Part shown: piece after piece, positions 7,697 through 14,366 of the stretch
Layout: each line of letters opens with the position of its first letter
Numbering within the stretch: position 1 is the stretch's first letter
DNA from: Gemmataceae bacterium
GTDB taxonomy: Bacteria; Planctomycetota; Planctomycetia; Gemmatales; Gemmataceae
Reading direction: 5' to 3'
DNA: 15,160 nucleotides
Assembly (NCBI GenBank): GCA_020847555.1
Contig: JADLBT010000352.1
Span: 1 to 15,160, forward strand
The notes under the pieces: generated by a model
The model's database searches: none
The model's input: the letters and a program-made list of their open reading frames with translations, nothing else
Told to the model about the DNA's origin: nothing
Translations under genes and position numbers: made by a program

Positions 7697-7727
7697 GGCA
7701 GGAGTCGCTTGTCTCGCCTCTCCTGCC
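7697..7727. other. Inverted repeat in the DUF1501-rluA gap
   Basis: GGCAGGAG (7697-7704) and CTCCTGCC (7720-7727) form an 8-bp stem with a 15-nt loop. It sits 77 nt past the DUF1501 stop and 15 nt before the rluA-like start. It could be a transcript end for DUF1501 or part of the rluA 5' leader. No T-tract is present, so the role is open. Confidence 0.35.
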
Positions 7728-7803
7728 TCCATCATACGCACGAAACCCCTGCCGCTGAAATGTGTCGTCCGGGAACGACGGCGCCGGAAGGCGCTCGGAG
7801 CCC

Positions 7804-9279
7804 TTACGCCGTCGGGGCGCCGGCCCCATCTTCGAGCAACGCGCGCACCACGCGGGCGGGCTGGTTGTCGGTCAGCGTCACCTGCTGGCCGTTGCGGGTG
7901 TAGGTGAGGCGCTGGTGGTCGAGGCCGAACAGGTGGAGTACCGTCGCCTGGTAGTCGTAGTGGTTGACCACATCGACCGCCGCCTCGTGGCCGAAGTCGT
8001 CGGTGGCGCCGTGGACGTACCCGCGCCGGAAGCCGCCGCCGGCCAGCCAGGCGCTGAACCCGTGCGTGTTGTGGTCGCGACCGACGCGGTCCGGCCCGGT
8101 GTCGTTCTGGATCACCGGCAGCCGGCCCATCTCGCCGCTCCAGTGAACGATGGTCGAGTCGAGCAGCCCGCGATCCTTGAGATCCTTCACCAGCGCGGCG
8201 GCTGGCCTGTCGGTCATGCGGCAGGAGGCCGGGAGGGCGGTGCGGATGCGGCCGTGGTGGTCCCAGAACTGGTTGCGCGTGAACACCTGAACGAAGCGCA
8301 CGCCGCGCTCGACCAGGCGCCGCGCGATCAGGCAGCGGGTGCCGTAATCCGCCGTCACCGGGTCATCGAGCCCGTACAGGCGCCGGACCGCCGGCGTTTC
8401 GCTCGACACGTCCAGCGCCTCCCGCGCGGCGGTCTGCATGCGCGCGGCCAGTTCGTAGCCGGCGATGCGCGCCTCCAGATCCAGCTCGCCGGGGTGGCGT
8501 TCCAGGTGGGTGCGGTTGAGGCGTCCGAGGTAGTCGAGGTAGCGCTCCTGGGCGCCGCCGCGCAGGTGCGGCGGCGGGTCGAGGTTGAGGATGCGCGGCT
8601 CGCGCGGGCGGACCGCCGTGCCCTGGAAGAGCGACGGCAGCCAGCCGTTCGTCCAGTTACCGACGCCGGCGACCGGCAGGCTGGCCGGGTCGGTCAGGAC
8701 GACGTAGGCCGGCAGACTCTGGCTCTCCGATCCCAGGCCGTAGGTGAGCCAGCTGCCGAGGACCGGGCGGCCCGCCAGGATGCGGCCGGTGTTGAGGGCG
8801 TTGATCGACTGAACGTGGTTGTTGACGCCGGTGCGCATCGACCGGACGACGGTGATGTCGTCCACGACCTCCGCCAGGTGGGGGAGCAGTTCGGACACCT
8901 CGGTGCCACACTGGCCGTGCTTGCGGAAGCGCCACGGGCTGGCGAGAACCTTCGAGCTGGCCTGGGCGGCGTTGTCGTAGCGGATGGTGCCGGGGAACGG
9001 CCGACCGTCATAGCGCTTCATGACCGGCTTGGGGTCGAGCAGGTCGAGGTGGCTCGGCCCGCCCTGCATGAAGAGGGAGATCATCGCCCGCGCTCGTGCC
9101 CGGAAGTGTGGCGGCTTCGGCGTCAGATCGTGATGGCGCGGCTGTGCCTCGGGCCGCGTCGGGTTGGCGAGGAGTTTGTCCTCGTTCAGCAGCCATGCGA
9201 GGGCCACGCCGCCCAACCCCATGGCGCTGGTGGCGAGGAAGTGGCGGCGGGTCGAGAGGTCGGTGGGGTGTTCGCGCAT
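7804..9279 (-). CDS. DUF1501 domain-containing protein, Tat-exported
   Basis: 491 residues. A twin-arginine signal is at the N-terminus: TRRHFLATSAMGLGGVALAWLL with R11-R12, so the protein is probably exported folded. The body matches the DUF1501 family, which is greatly expanded in planctomycetes and related to the alkaline phosphatase/sulfatase fold: ISLFMQGGPSHLDLLDPKP near 67-85, TVVRSMRTGVNNHVQSIN, SLPAYVVLTDP, TRNQFWDHHGRI, VHWSGEMGRLPV, RDHNTHGFSAWLAGGG, and the C-terminal DYQATVLHLFGLDHQRLTY. DUF1501 genes usually follow directly after a DUF1549/DUF1553 gene, and the pair is thought to act together at the cell surface or periplasm, but the biochemical role is not established. Here the partner (10347-12971) is separated by an inserted two-gene unit and a hairpin block. 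The Shine-Dalgarno is weak. Confidence 0.93.
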   Translation of the reverse strand: MREHPTDLSTRRHFLATSAMGLGGVALAWLLNEDKLLANPTRPEAQPRHHDLTPKPPHFRARARAMISLFMQGGPSHLDLLDPKPVMKRYDGRPFPGTIRYDNAAQASSKVLASPWRFRKHGQCGTEVSELLPHLAEVVDDITVVRSMRTGVNNHVQSINALNTGRILAGRPVLGSWLTYGLGSESQSLPAYVVLTDPASLPVAGVGNWTNGWLPSLFQGTAVRPREPRILNLDPPPHLRGGAQERYLDYLGRLNRTHLERHPGELDLEARIAGYELAARMQTAAREALDVSSETPAVRRLYGLDDPVTADYGTRCLIARRLVERGVRFVQVFTRNQFWDHHGRIRTALPASCRMTDRPAAALVKDLKDRGLLDSTIVHWSGEMGRLPVIQNDTGPDRVGRDHNTHGFSAWLAGGGFRRGYVHGATDDFGHEAAVDVVNHYDYQATVLHLFGLDHQRLTYTRNGQQVTLTDNQPARVVRALLEDGAGAPTA

Positions 9280-9386
9280 GGTATGGTCATCTCAGGTGGG
9301 GACTTCACGCAGTTGAGGGTAGCAGATGGAGCGGACGTTCGCCAGCCGAAATGCCCTTGATGCCCACCTCTCCCCGACCTACTGGG

Positions 9387-9421
9387 CCAGGCCGAATGGC
9401 CTGGTGATGCGGCATCACCAG
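9387..9421. repeat. Two overlapping short hairpins
   Basis: CCAGGCC-GAAT-GGCCTGG (9387-9404) shares its last four bases with a second palindrome, CTGGTGAT ... ATCACCAG (9401-9421). Only one of the two can form at a time. They lie beside the larger hairpin block at 9426-9522, between the displaced PSD1 tail and the DUF1501 start. Confidence 0.7.
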
Positions 9422-9425
9422 CATT

Positions 9426-9522
9426 TTTACCCCGAAGGAGTTGCCTGGCGGAGCCCAGGGTCGCGCCAGCGCACCCCGGGTTACGACCATGTGCCCCGGA
9501 GGCCCAACCCCTTCGGGGTAAA
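9426..9522. repeat. Compound hairpin repeat of a planctomycete intergenic type
   Basis: The outer arms TTTACCCCGAAGGAGTTG (from 9426) and CAACCCCTTCGGGGTAAA (ending 9522) are complementary except for one base. Inside is CCCAGGGT-CGCGCCAGCGC-ACCCCGGG (9454-9480), with GCGCCAGCGC palindromic at its tip. From memory, sequences of this type (AACCCCTTCGGGG ... ACCCTGGGT-like cores) are scattered through planctomycete genomes and often produce spurious short protein predictions; I cannot verify this here. No protein is encoded. The element separates the cassette region from DUF1501 and may uncouple its transcription. Confidence 0.75.
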
Positions 9523-9540
9523 GAACGGGGGGCTGGCACT

Positions 9541-9673
9541 GCCTCAATCGACATACAGGAACCGATTCGCGCTCAGCAGCGCCTGGCAGAAGTTCGTCAG
9601 CGCCTGCGCCCCGGGCTGACCCGGCGTGCCCTTCCGCTGCTGGAACGTGTCCGCCTGCGCCGCCAGGAACGCC
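9541..9673. repeat. Direct repeat A (displaced PSD1 3' end), far boundary of the cassette
   Basis: 133 bp nearly identical to 10344-10482 and in the same orientation. Counted by eye there are three substitutions and a 6-nt deletion relative to repeat B. Homology begins abruptly at GCCTCAATCG, three bases outside the stop codon, and ends at AGGAACGCC. Confidence 0.92.
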
Positions 9674-9681
9674 GTCGCCTT
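9544..9681 (-). pseudogene. Displaced 3' tail of a PSD1 (DUF1553) gene
   Basis: The minus-strand reading is [17 protein letters not shown], then GTPGQPGAQALTNF, ending ANRFLYVD and a TGA. It is almost the same as the last 45 residues of the intact PSD1 protein at 10347-12971. Nucleotides 9541-9673 match 10344-10482 with about three substitutions and one 6-nt gap. No start codon or upstream domain is attached, so this is a remnant, not a gene. It is in the same frame as the 68-residue ORF just upstream, separated only by that ORF's TGA. It marks the far boundary of the inserted two-gene unit. Confidence 0.88.
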
Positions 9682-9888
9682 TCAAGCCGCCTCCACCTTC
9701 TCCGCCGGAAGGAAGCTGAGATACTCCCGGACGTCGAGTTGCATGCGGTCGATTTCAGCCAGAAAGCCGGAGACAGCAGCACGATAATTCACCGGGTTCG
9801 TCTCCGTCCTGCGCAACTGAACCGCCTGACTCTGAAACCAGGCGATGCGTTCCAGCGTTGTTTGCAGCTGTTGATCATGCTCGATCAT
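9682..9888 (-). CDS. Small helical partner protein of the nucleotidyltransferase (possible antitoxin-like)
   Basis: 68 residues, MIEHDQQLQTTLERIAWFQ to FLPAEKVEAA. It is predicted all-helical, with a first helix LERIAWFQSQAVQLRR, a short NPVNYRA turn and a second helix GFLAEIDRMQLDVREYLS. There is no signal or membrane segment. Its ATG overlaps the stop of the nucleotidyltransferase gene in ATGA, with a good Shine-Dalgarno (GGAGG) inside that gene's end, so the two are translated together. I recall similar 65-75 residue proteins with the FLAEIDRM...V.EYL pattern beside putative toxin or nucleotidyltransferase genes, but I cannot name a Pfam family. Order, size and overlap fit a toxin-antitoxin-like pair; which member would be toxic is unknown. 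The stop is directly followed by the displaced PSD1 tail. Confidence 0.75.
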   Translation of the reverse strand: MIEHDQQLQTTLERIAWFQSQAVQLRRTETNPVNYRAAVSGFLAEIDRMQLDVREYLSFLPAEKVEAA

Positions 9889-10331
9889 GGTCCCTCCGGA
9901 ATGATCTCCACAATGCCGCGCCGGCCGCCCTTTCGGCGGATCTGCCAGTATTCTACCATCGCCTGCTCACCCCCGAGCGCCCCTGATCGGGACGTCCAGA
10001 ACACACTCGCTCCGAAGTGTGCGTCTGCTTCCATGTGCTGAAATACCAGGGCCGCCTCGCCTGTCACGGCCGCAAGGTCGAAGGTGTCCTCCATCAGCAG
10101 TACAACGTCCACGTCGTTCGGTTCGGCCTTGGTAGTGACGAACGACCCGAACACGACGAAGCGAGCCAGGCGCCCGGTGGCAGCCGCGAGTTGATAGACG
10201 CGGCTCAACCGAGCAGCGACCGCACAACGCTGGACCGATCCCTGGCCAAAACGAGCCAGAACTTCCGCGAGAGTCGCACAATGCACCCCTGGCGGAAGGT
10301 CTCCTTCCTCGTTGAAGGCTGGCATTGCCAA
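9885..10331 (-). CDS. DUF6932-like nucleotidyltransferase-fold protein
   Basis: 148 residues from a TTG at 10331, or 146 from the ATG at 10325. The TTG is favoured by a GGAGG seven bases upstream; from the ATG the spacing is 13. The N-terminus MPAFNEEGDLPPGVH matches my memory of the DUF6932 family. The polymerase beta-type nucleotidyltransferase signature is clear: VVFGSFVTTKAEPNDVDVVLL, with G62-S63 and the metal-binding pair D73/D75. The rest is a compact alpha/beta domain with no extra domains, so this is a minimal nucleotidyltransferase. Related minimal enzymes in MNT/HEPN toxin-antitoxin pairs transfer nucleotides to partner proteins; that activity is not shown for this family. It lies 15 nt after the PSD1 stop and overlaps the 68-residue gene by 4 nt, so it may be expressed from the PSD1 transcript. 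Confidence 0.83.
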   Translation of the reverse strand: MAMPAFNEEGDLPPGVHCATLAEVLARFGQGSVQRCAVAARLSRVYQLAAATGRLARFVVFGSFVTTKAEPNDVDVVLLMEDTFDLAAVTGEAALVFQHMEADAHFGASVFWTSRSGALGGEQAMVEYWQIRRKGGRRGIVEIIPEGP

Positions 10332-10343
10332 GGGAATTCCTCC

Positions 10344-10482
10344 GCCTCAATCGACATACAGGAACCGATTCGCGCTCAGCAGCGCCTGGCAGAAGTTCGT
10401 CAGCGCCTGCGCCCGCGCCTCGGGCTGGCCCGGCGTGCCCTTCCGCTGCCGGAACGTGTCCGCCTGCGCCGCCAGGAACGCC
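10344..10482. repeat. Direct repeat B (native PSD1 3' end), near boundary of the cassette
   Basis: 139 bp comprising the last codons, the stop and three downstream bases of the intact PSD1 gene. It pairs with the direct repeat at 9541-9673. The two repeats enclose 9674-10343, which contains only the nucleotidyltransferase and the 68-residue gene. Confidence 0.92.
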
Positions 10483-12971
10483 ACGGCCTCATCCGCCTCC
10501 TTGTCGCTCGGCGCAGCGCCGAAGGCCAGCCGCCACGCCCGCACGATCTGCGTCCGCGGGTCGGCGCCGGCTTCGCGGCGGACGCGCTCGGCGAGGTGGC
10601 CTGCCATCTCCTGCACCTGCTTGCTGTTCATCAGCAGCAGCGCCTGCGGCGTCGCGGTCGAGAAGTTGCGGATCTCGCAGCTCGGGCTCATTGCCGGCGC
10701 GTCGAACGTCTCCAGCACCGACAGCGGCCGACTCCGGCGCACCTGGACGTAGACGCTCCGGCGGAACTCCTCGCCGTTCAGCGACACCGTCTTCCCGGTG
10801 AACCGTCCGGCCCCGTCGCGCGTGTCCACGCCGAGCACCACCTGCCCGAACTCGTCCTGCGTCACGGGCACCGGCGGCCCGAACGCCTTGACGTTCAGCC
10901 GCCCGCCGACCGCCAGCATTGCATCGCGGATCGCCTCCGCCTCCAGCCGCCGCACCGCCATTCGTCCCACCAGCCGGTTGTCCGGGTCGATTTCCTGCAG
11001 CGCCGGCGTGCGCTGTGACGTCTGCCGGTACGCTGTCGAGGTCATGATCAGCCTGTGTAGACGCTTGAGGCGCCAGCCACCTTTCATGAAATCGCTCGCC
11101 AACCAGTCGAGCAGTTCGGGGTGGCTGGGCCGCTCGCCCAGCTGGCCGAAGTCGCCCGGCGTGCTGACGAGGCCACGGCCGAAGTGGTGCAGCCAGATGC
11201 GGTTGACCAGCACGCGCGCCGTCAGCGGGTGCTTGCCCGACGTCAGCTCGCGCGCAAACGCCAGCCGTCGGCCGGTCGTCGGCAGCGACGGGTTCCTGGC
11301 CGGGATGGCGCCCAGCCCGAGCGGTTCGAGGATGGTCAGGCCGGCCGGCGCGACCGCCTCCTTCGGATCCTCGTACTCGCCCCGGTTGAACAGATACGTC
11401 GTCGGCACCTTGCCCGGGATCTCCGTCAGGGCGCGGATCGTTTGCGGCACCGGCCGGGTCGCGCGCAGCTTCGCCGCCCGGGCCAGGTACGTCTTCAGAT
11501 CGGCTGCCGCCTTCGAGTCGTACAGGTAGAGCGACCCGGCGGTGACGTTCACGCTCGGGTGCTCGCGGAGCAGTTTCTGCTGGGCGGCGGTGCGCTTCGC
11601 CAGCGGGGCGTCGTGGGCGAGGCGGACCGACTCGCGAATGTCCGCGGGCAGCTTCGCGAGTTCCTTCTGGTAAGTGTGCTCGATGTACTCCGCCTGCTTT
11701 TGCAGGCGCTCCCGGTCGATCTGCGCCGCCTCGGCCTCGATCTGGGCCGCCCTCTTGCGGTCGGCCTCGCCGAGCAGCGCGACCGCGCGGGCCGCGGGGA
11801 CGCGCCAGTTCTTCCAGTCGAGGGCCGGCTCGAAGACCGCCCGCAGCCGGTAGTAGTCGATCTGCGGAATTGGGTCGTAGCGATGGTTGTGGCACTGGGC
11901 GCACTGCACCGTCACGCCGAGCAGGGCGGTCGAGACGATCTGCAAGGTATCGATGACCACCTGGTTGCGGGCCAACCCCTGGTCCACCTCCTTGGAGGCG
12001 GTGCCGTCAGGCGCCATGCGCAGGAAGCCGGTCGCGATCAGCTTTTCCAGATCGGCCGGGTGAGCCCGGTCGTAGGGCGGCCGCACCAGCTCGTCGCCAG
12101 CGAGTTGTTCGGTGATGAAGCGATCGAACGGCATGTCGGCGTTGAAAGCCCGGATGACGTAGTCGCGGTAGCGCCAGGCGGACGGGCGCACCGGGTCGTC
12201 GGCCGTGTAGCCCTCGGAGTCGGCGTAGCCGGCCACGTCGAGCCAGTGGCGGCCCCAGCGCTCGCCGTGGTGCGGGCTCGCCAGCAGTCGGTCGAGCAGG
12301 TGCTCGTAGGCGTCGGGGCGCGGATCGGCGACGAAGCGGGCGACCTCCTCCGGCGACGGCGGCAGGCCGAGCAGGTCGAACGAGGCGCGGCGGATCAGCG
12401 TCACCCGGTCCGCCTCCGGCGCGAACGACAGCCCCTTCGCCTCGAGCTTTTCCAGCAGGAAGGCGTCGATGGGGGTGCGCACGCGGGCCGCCGCCTTGAC
12501 CGGCGGCAGCGAGGGGCGGCGGATCGGCTGGAACGCCCAGAAGGCGCGCTCCTCCTCGGTGATGTACAGGCCGGCGCCGATCTCCTTCGGCTCGGGGCGG
12601 ATCGTCTTCGCCCCGCCCGCGATCCAGCGGGCGATCAGCGCGACGTCCCCCTTCGTGAGCTTGGTCTTGCCCGGCGGCATCTCGTGGCGCTCCACCCGCT
12701 GGTAGAGCGGACTCTCGCCCGGCTTGCCGGGGACGACGGCCGGCCCGGAGTCGCCGCCCGCGGCCATGAGCCGCCGCAACCGCAGGTCGAGGCCGCCGCG
12801 CAGCTTCTTGCCCTCGCCGTGGCACTCGAAGCAGTGCGCCTTGAGAACCGGGCGGATGTGGGCCTCGTAGGTCACCGGCGCGCCCGGCGGCGGCACCTTC
12901 TTCTCGGCGAAGGCCGGGGCGGCGGGCAGGACCAGGAGGCAGGCGGCGCCGAGGCAAGGGATTCTGAGCAT
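10347..12971 (-). CDS. PSD1 and planctomycete cytochrome C domain-containing protein (PSCyt1-DUF1549-DUF1553)
   Basis: 874 residues. Signal peptide 1-22 (ends AFAE). Residues 34-120 are the Planctomycete-type cytochrome c domain with haem-binding C47-F-E-C50-H51 and an [10 protein letters not shown] segment whose Met may be the distal ligand. DUF1549 (PSCyt2) covers about 165-375 and includes [38 protein letters not shown] and a second haem-type motif C357-A-Q-C360-H361. A variable charged region at 400-520 follows. DUF1553 (PSD1) covers about 580-840, with [55 protein letters not shown] and the conserved end [16 protein letters not shown]. Such proteins are exported, probable redox or surface proteins almost confined to planctomycetes and relatives, usually paired with DUF1501; their function is unknown. 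The 96-bp gap from the upstream terminator to the start must hold its promoter; GGAG lies about 15 nt before the ATG. Confidence 0.95.
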   Translation of the reverse strand: MLRIPCLGAACLLVLPAAPAFAEKKVPPPGAPVTYEAHIRPVLKAHCFECHGEGKKLRGGLDLRLRRLMAAGGDSGPAVVPGKPGESPLYQRVERHEMPPGKTKLTKGDVALIARWIAGGAKTIRPEPKEIGAGLYITEEERAFWAFQPIRRPSLPPVKAAARVRTPIDAFLLEKLEAKGLSFAPEADRVTLIRRASFDLLGLPPSPEEVARFVADPRPDAYEHLLDRLLASPHHGERWGRHWLDVAGYADSEGYTADDPVRPSAWRYRDYVIRAFNADMPFDRFITEQLAGDELVRPPYDRAHPADLEKLIATGFLRMAPDGTASKEVDQGLARNQVVIDTLQIVSTALLGVTVQCAQCHNHRYDPIPQIDYYRLRAVFEPALDWKNWRVPAARAVALLGEADRKRAAQIEAEAAQIDRERLQKQAEYIEHTYQKELAKLPADIRESVRLAHDAPLAKRTAAQQKLLREHPSVNVTAGSLYLYDSKAAADLKTYLARAAKLRATRPVPQTIRALTEIPGKVPTTYLFNRGEYEDPKEAVAPAGLTILEPLGLGAIPARNPSLPTTGRRLAFARELTSGKHPLTARVLVNRIWLHHFGRGLVSTPGDFGQLGERPSHPELLDWLASDFMKGGWRLKRLHRLIMTSTAYRQTSQRTPALQEIDPDNRLVGRMAVRRLEAEAIRDAMLAVGGRLNVKAFGPPVPVTQDEFGQVVLGVDTRDGAGRFTGKTVSLNGEEFRRSVYVQVRRSRPLSVLETFDAPAMSPSCEIRNFSTATPQALLLMNSKQVQEMAGHLAERVRREAGADPRTQIVRAWRLAFGAAPSDKEADEAVAFLAAQADTFRQRKGTPGQPEARAQALTNFCQALLSANRFLYVD

Positions 12972-13067
12972 GGCCGGGTGCGTCTCCGTCGGGCTGGTGG
13001 CGCGGCAGGGTGGCAGGATGGCTTGCAGTTGCTCTTATCGTACCCCGGCGCGGCCGGATCGGGAACG

Positions 13068-13106
13068 AAAAAATGCGAGCCCGGCGCACGGTGTGCCGGG
13101 CTCGCA
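13068..13106 (-). terminator. Intrinsic terminator of the PEP-CTERM gene
   Basis: Read on the minus strand, a perfect 12-bp GC-rich stem (TGCGAGCCCGGC / GCCGGGCTCGCA) is followed at once by six T residues (complement of 13068-13073). It begins 27 nt after the PEP-CTERM gene stop, so it should separate that gene from the downstream PSD1 gene. This is the clearest classical terminator in the window. Confidence 0.88.
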
Positions 13107-13132
13107 GTGGGTCTTCCAATCTCGGACACGAG

Positions 13133-13981
13133 CTAAGCCGTTCCCGATCGCCTCTTGCCCCGGCGGCGCAGGAACAAGGTGCTGATAGCGAGCCCCATTA
13201 CAACCAATGAGGTCGGCTCGGGGACAGCGGCAGGTTGCACCGGCTGCAGATTCGCATTGAACCAGAGGCTGTGGTTGTTGACGACGGCGGGCAGGCCAGA
13301 CTGGTTAGAGCCTGCCAGGATTACGGCATTTTTGCCGGTCCCGTCACCGAAGCCAACGGCAACCGTTGTACTCGTGTTCGTCAACTCCCAGGGGGTAGTT
13401 TTCCAAAAGAAACCGATCGGACCCTCCCCTGGCGGGATCACATACCCCGGACCGCGCACCACCAGCTGAAAGCTGTTCAACTTGTCGTCGTGCGCGCTGT
13501 AGTACCCGACCTGGTCCCAGGTGACAATGATCTGATTGGGAATGTCAGTTCGCAGGTGCATCACGCCGCTTTTCGAGCCTCGCGTGTCCACGTCGCCGAA
13601 AAAGATTGACATGATGGGCTGGCTCGCCCCAATCGGCCCGGTCGGGACGTAGGCCGAGATGCCGCTGTTGAAGCTGATGTTCCCGTTGTTGTTCGCGAAG
13701 AACGAGGTGTAGTTGGTTCCGAAGAAGTTGAGCGTGAAACCCAGGGAGATCGGGCCGCGAAACCCGTCGTCATTTCGACCGCTCGGGTCGCCGATACCCG
13801 GGGCATTTCCACCACCCGTCATGACGACAACAGAACCGAGACCGCCACCAATCCGGTCGGTGTAGTAATCGGTGGATGGGATGAGGGCGCTTTGGGGAAC
13901 TGTGATCACGTCTGCCCGGCTTGTGCTGGTGAAGAGCGCAAGCACCGTGAGCGCAGCAGCCACACGTTTCGAGAAGGGCAT
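13133..13981 (-). CDS. PEP-CTERM sorting protein with NIDO-like domain
   Basis: 282 residues from ATG 13981, chosen over an in-frame ATG at 14005 because GAGGA sits 6-8 bases upstream and the signal peptide then starts cleanly (MPFSKRVAAALTVLALF, cleavage near SRA at 21-23). Residues 71-225 resemble a nidogen (NIDO) domain: DDGFRGPISLGFTLNFFGTN, a Gly/Asn-rich FFANNNGNISFNSG, IFFGDVDTRG, IIVTWDQVGYY and FQLVV. The C-terminus has the PEP-CTERM sorting signal VPEPTSLVV at 253-261, a hydrophobic helix and the basic cluster LRRRGKRR. Such proteins are exported, then processed by an exosortase/archaeosortase-type protease encoded elsewhere, and are often surface or matrix proteins. It lies between its own terminator (13068-13106) and a candidate promoter about 160 bp upstream. 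Confidence 0.9.
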   Translation of the reverse strand: MPFSKRVAAALTVLALFTSTSRADVITVPQSALIPSTDYYTDRIGGGLGSVVVMTGGGNAPGIGDPSGRNDDGFRGPISLGFTLNFFGTNYTSFFANNNGNISFNSGISAYVPTGPIGASQPIMSIFFGDVDTRGSKSGVMHLRTDIPNQIIVTWDQVGYYSAHDDKLNSFQLVVRGPGYVIPPGEGPIGFFWKTTPWELTNTSTTVAVGFGDGTGKNAVILAGSNQSGLPAVVNNHSLWFNANLQPVQPAAVPEPTSLVVMGLAISTLFLRRRGKRRSGTA

Positions 13982-14140
13982 TTTCGTTCCTCGACAAGGA
14001 GCCAACCACTGAGGGAAAGCACGCGCTAGCCTTCGCTTCTTTGTGTGTCAGCTTGCCAATCCTGGCGGTTGGTGTTGCCTCTTGCGTCGGGGGAATGACG
14101 AAAAGGAACCAGGCCGGTCTCTTTTCCTGATGCGCGAATT

Positions 14141-14169
14141 ATGATGGCGCGCGAAAGGTCAGTTGTCAA
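14141..14169 (-). promoter_or_regulatory. Candidate sigma-70-type promoter for the PEP-CTERM gene
   Basis: On the minus strand a perfect TTGACA (complement of 14164-14169) is followed after 17 nt by CATCAT (complement of 14141-14146, 4 of 6 matches). A better -10, CATAAT (14138-14143), is at a less usual 20-nt spacing. A start near 14130 would give a leader of about 150 nt. The -35 lies only 10 bp from the end of the repeat at 14179. Confidence 0.35.
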
Positions 14170-14178
14170 GAAACAATT

Positions 14179-14307
14179 AGGACTACCGGGCAAAATCTTC
14201 TTCCGTCCGAGCCCGAAGCGTAAGTGAGGGGTGGACGCAGCCACCGCCTTCGCTTACGCTTCGGGCTCGGACAGAATAGCTGTCACGGAGTTTTGTCCGG
14301 TAGTCCC
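14179..14307. mobile_element. Nested inverted repeat, possible MITE-like element
   Basis: The outer arms of 18 nt, AGGACTACCGGGCAAAAT (14179-14196) and GTTTTGTCCGGTAGTCCC (14290-14307), match as inverted repeats at 15 of 18 positions. The inner arms of 26 nt, 14205-14230 (containing CGAGCCCGAAGCGTAAG) and 14247-14272, match at 24 of 26 around a 16-nt loop. The 129-bp element codes for nothing plausible. The inner core (GAGCCCGAAGCGTAAG...) is, from memory, a frequent repeat in Gemmata-type genomes. Outer arms plus inner hairpin resemble a non-autonomous transposon; no target-site duplication is obvious. Confidence 0.6.
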
Positions 14308-14317
14308 AAGAGAACCT

Positions 14318-14358
14318 AAAAAAAGAAGGAAAGCCCACGGAACGCCACCCGTGGGCTT
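14318..14358 (-). terminator. Solo copy of the intergenic hairpin repeat acting as terminator
   Basis: A 10-bp stem AAGCCCACGG / CCGTGGGCTT (14331-14340, 14349-14358) starts 9 nt after the stop of the 14367-14918 gene. On the minus strand it is followed by TCCTTC and then seven T residues. Stem and loop (AACGCCAC) match the right-hand hairpin of the paired repeat at 6328-6356, so this is one repeat copy whose position and T-rich flank suit termination. Confidence 0.7.
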
Positions 14359-14366
14359 TTACTCTC

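Larger units (their letters stand above)
13982..14366. other. 385-bp gene-free region: leader, candidate promoter and repeats
   Basis: No supported gene. From the PEP-CTERM start outward it holds that gene's Shine-Dalgarno, a leader of about 150 nt, a candidate promoter (14141-14169), a nested inverted repeat of MITE shape (14179-14307), an A-rich stretch (14318-14332) and a hairpin (14331-14358) that ends the gene starting at 14918. Short ORFs here are readings of the repeats. Confidence 0.7.

Noticed and set aside
7683..7829. N-terminal extension of the pseudouridine synthase to 7829
   Set aside because: It would overlap the DUF1501 stop, contains low-complexity residues outside the family and crosses a hairpin; MPNPTEQ at 7682 fits the family length.
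7762..9360. A 532-codon plus-strand ORF opposite DUF1501
   Set aside because: Antisense shadow caused by high GC; no domain and no Shine-Dalgarno, while the minus strand encodes a complete Tat-DUF1501 protein.
9426..9685. Short minus-strand ORF across the hairpin block (126 codons)
   Set aside because: It reads through the repeat and out of frame through the PSD1 tail; such readings are common spurious calls.
9682..9888. Calling the 68-residue protein a HEPN toxin
   Set aside because: It is too short for a HEPN domain and lacks the RxxxxH motif; only the gene context is similar.
11121..13136. A 671-codon plus-strand ORF opposite the PSD1 gene
   Set aside because: Its product is Arg/Gln/Val-rich low-complexity sequence typical of the antisense of a GC-rich gene; the minus frame has clear PSCyt1, DUF1549 and DUF1553 motifs.
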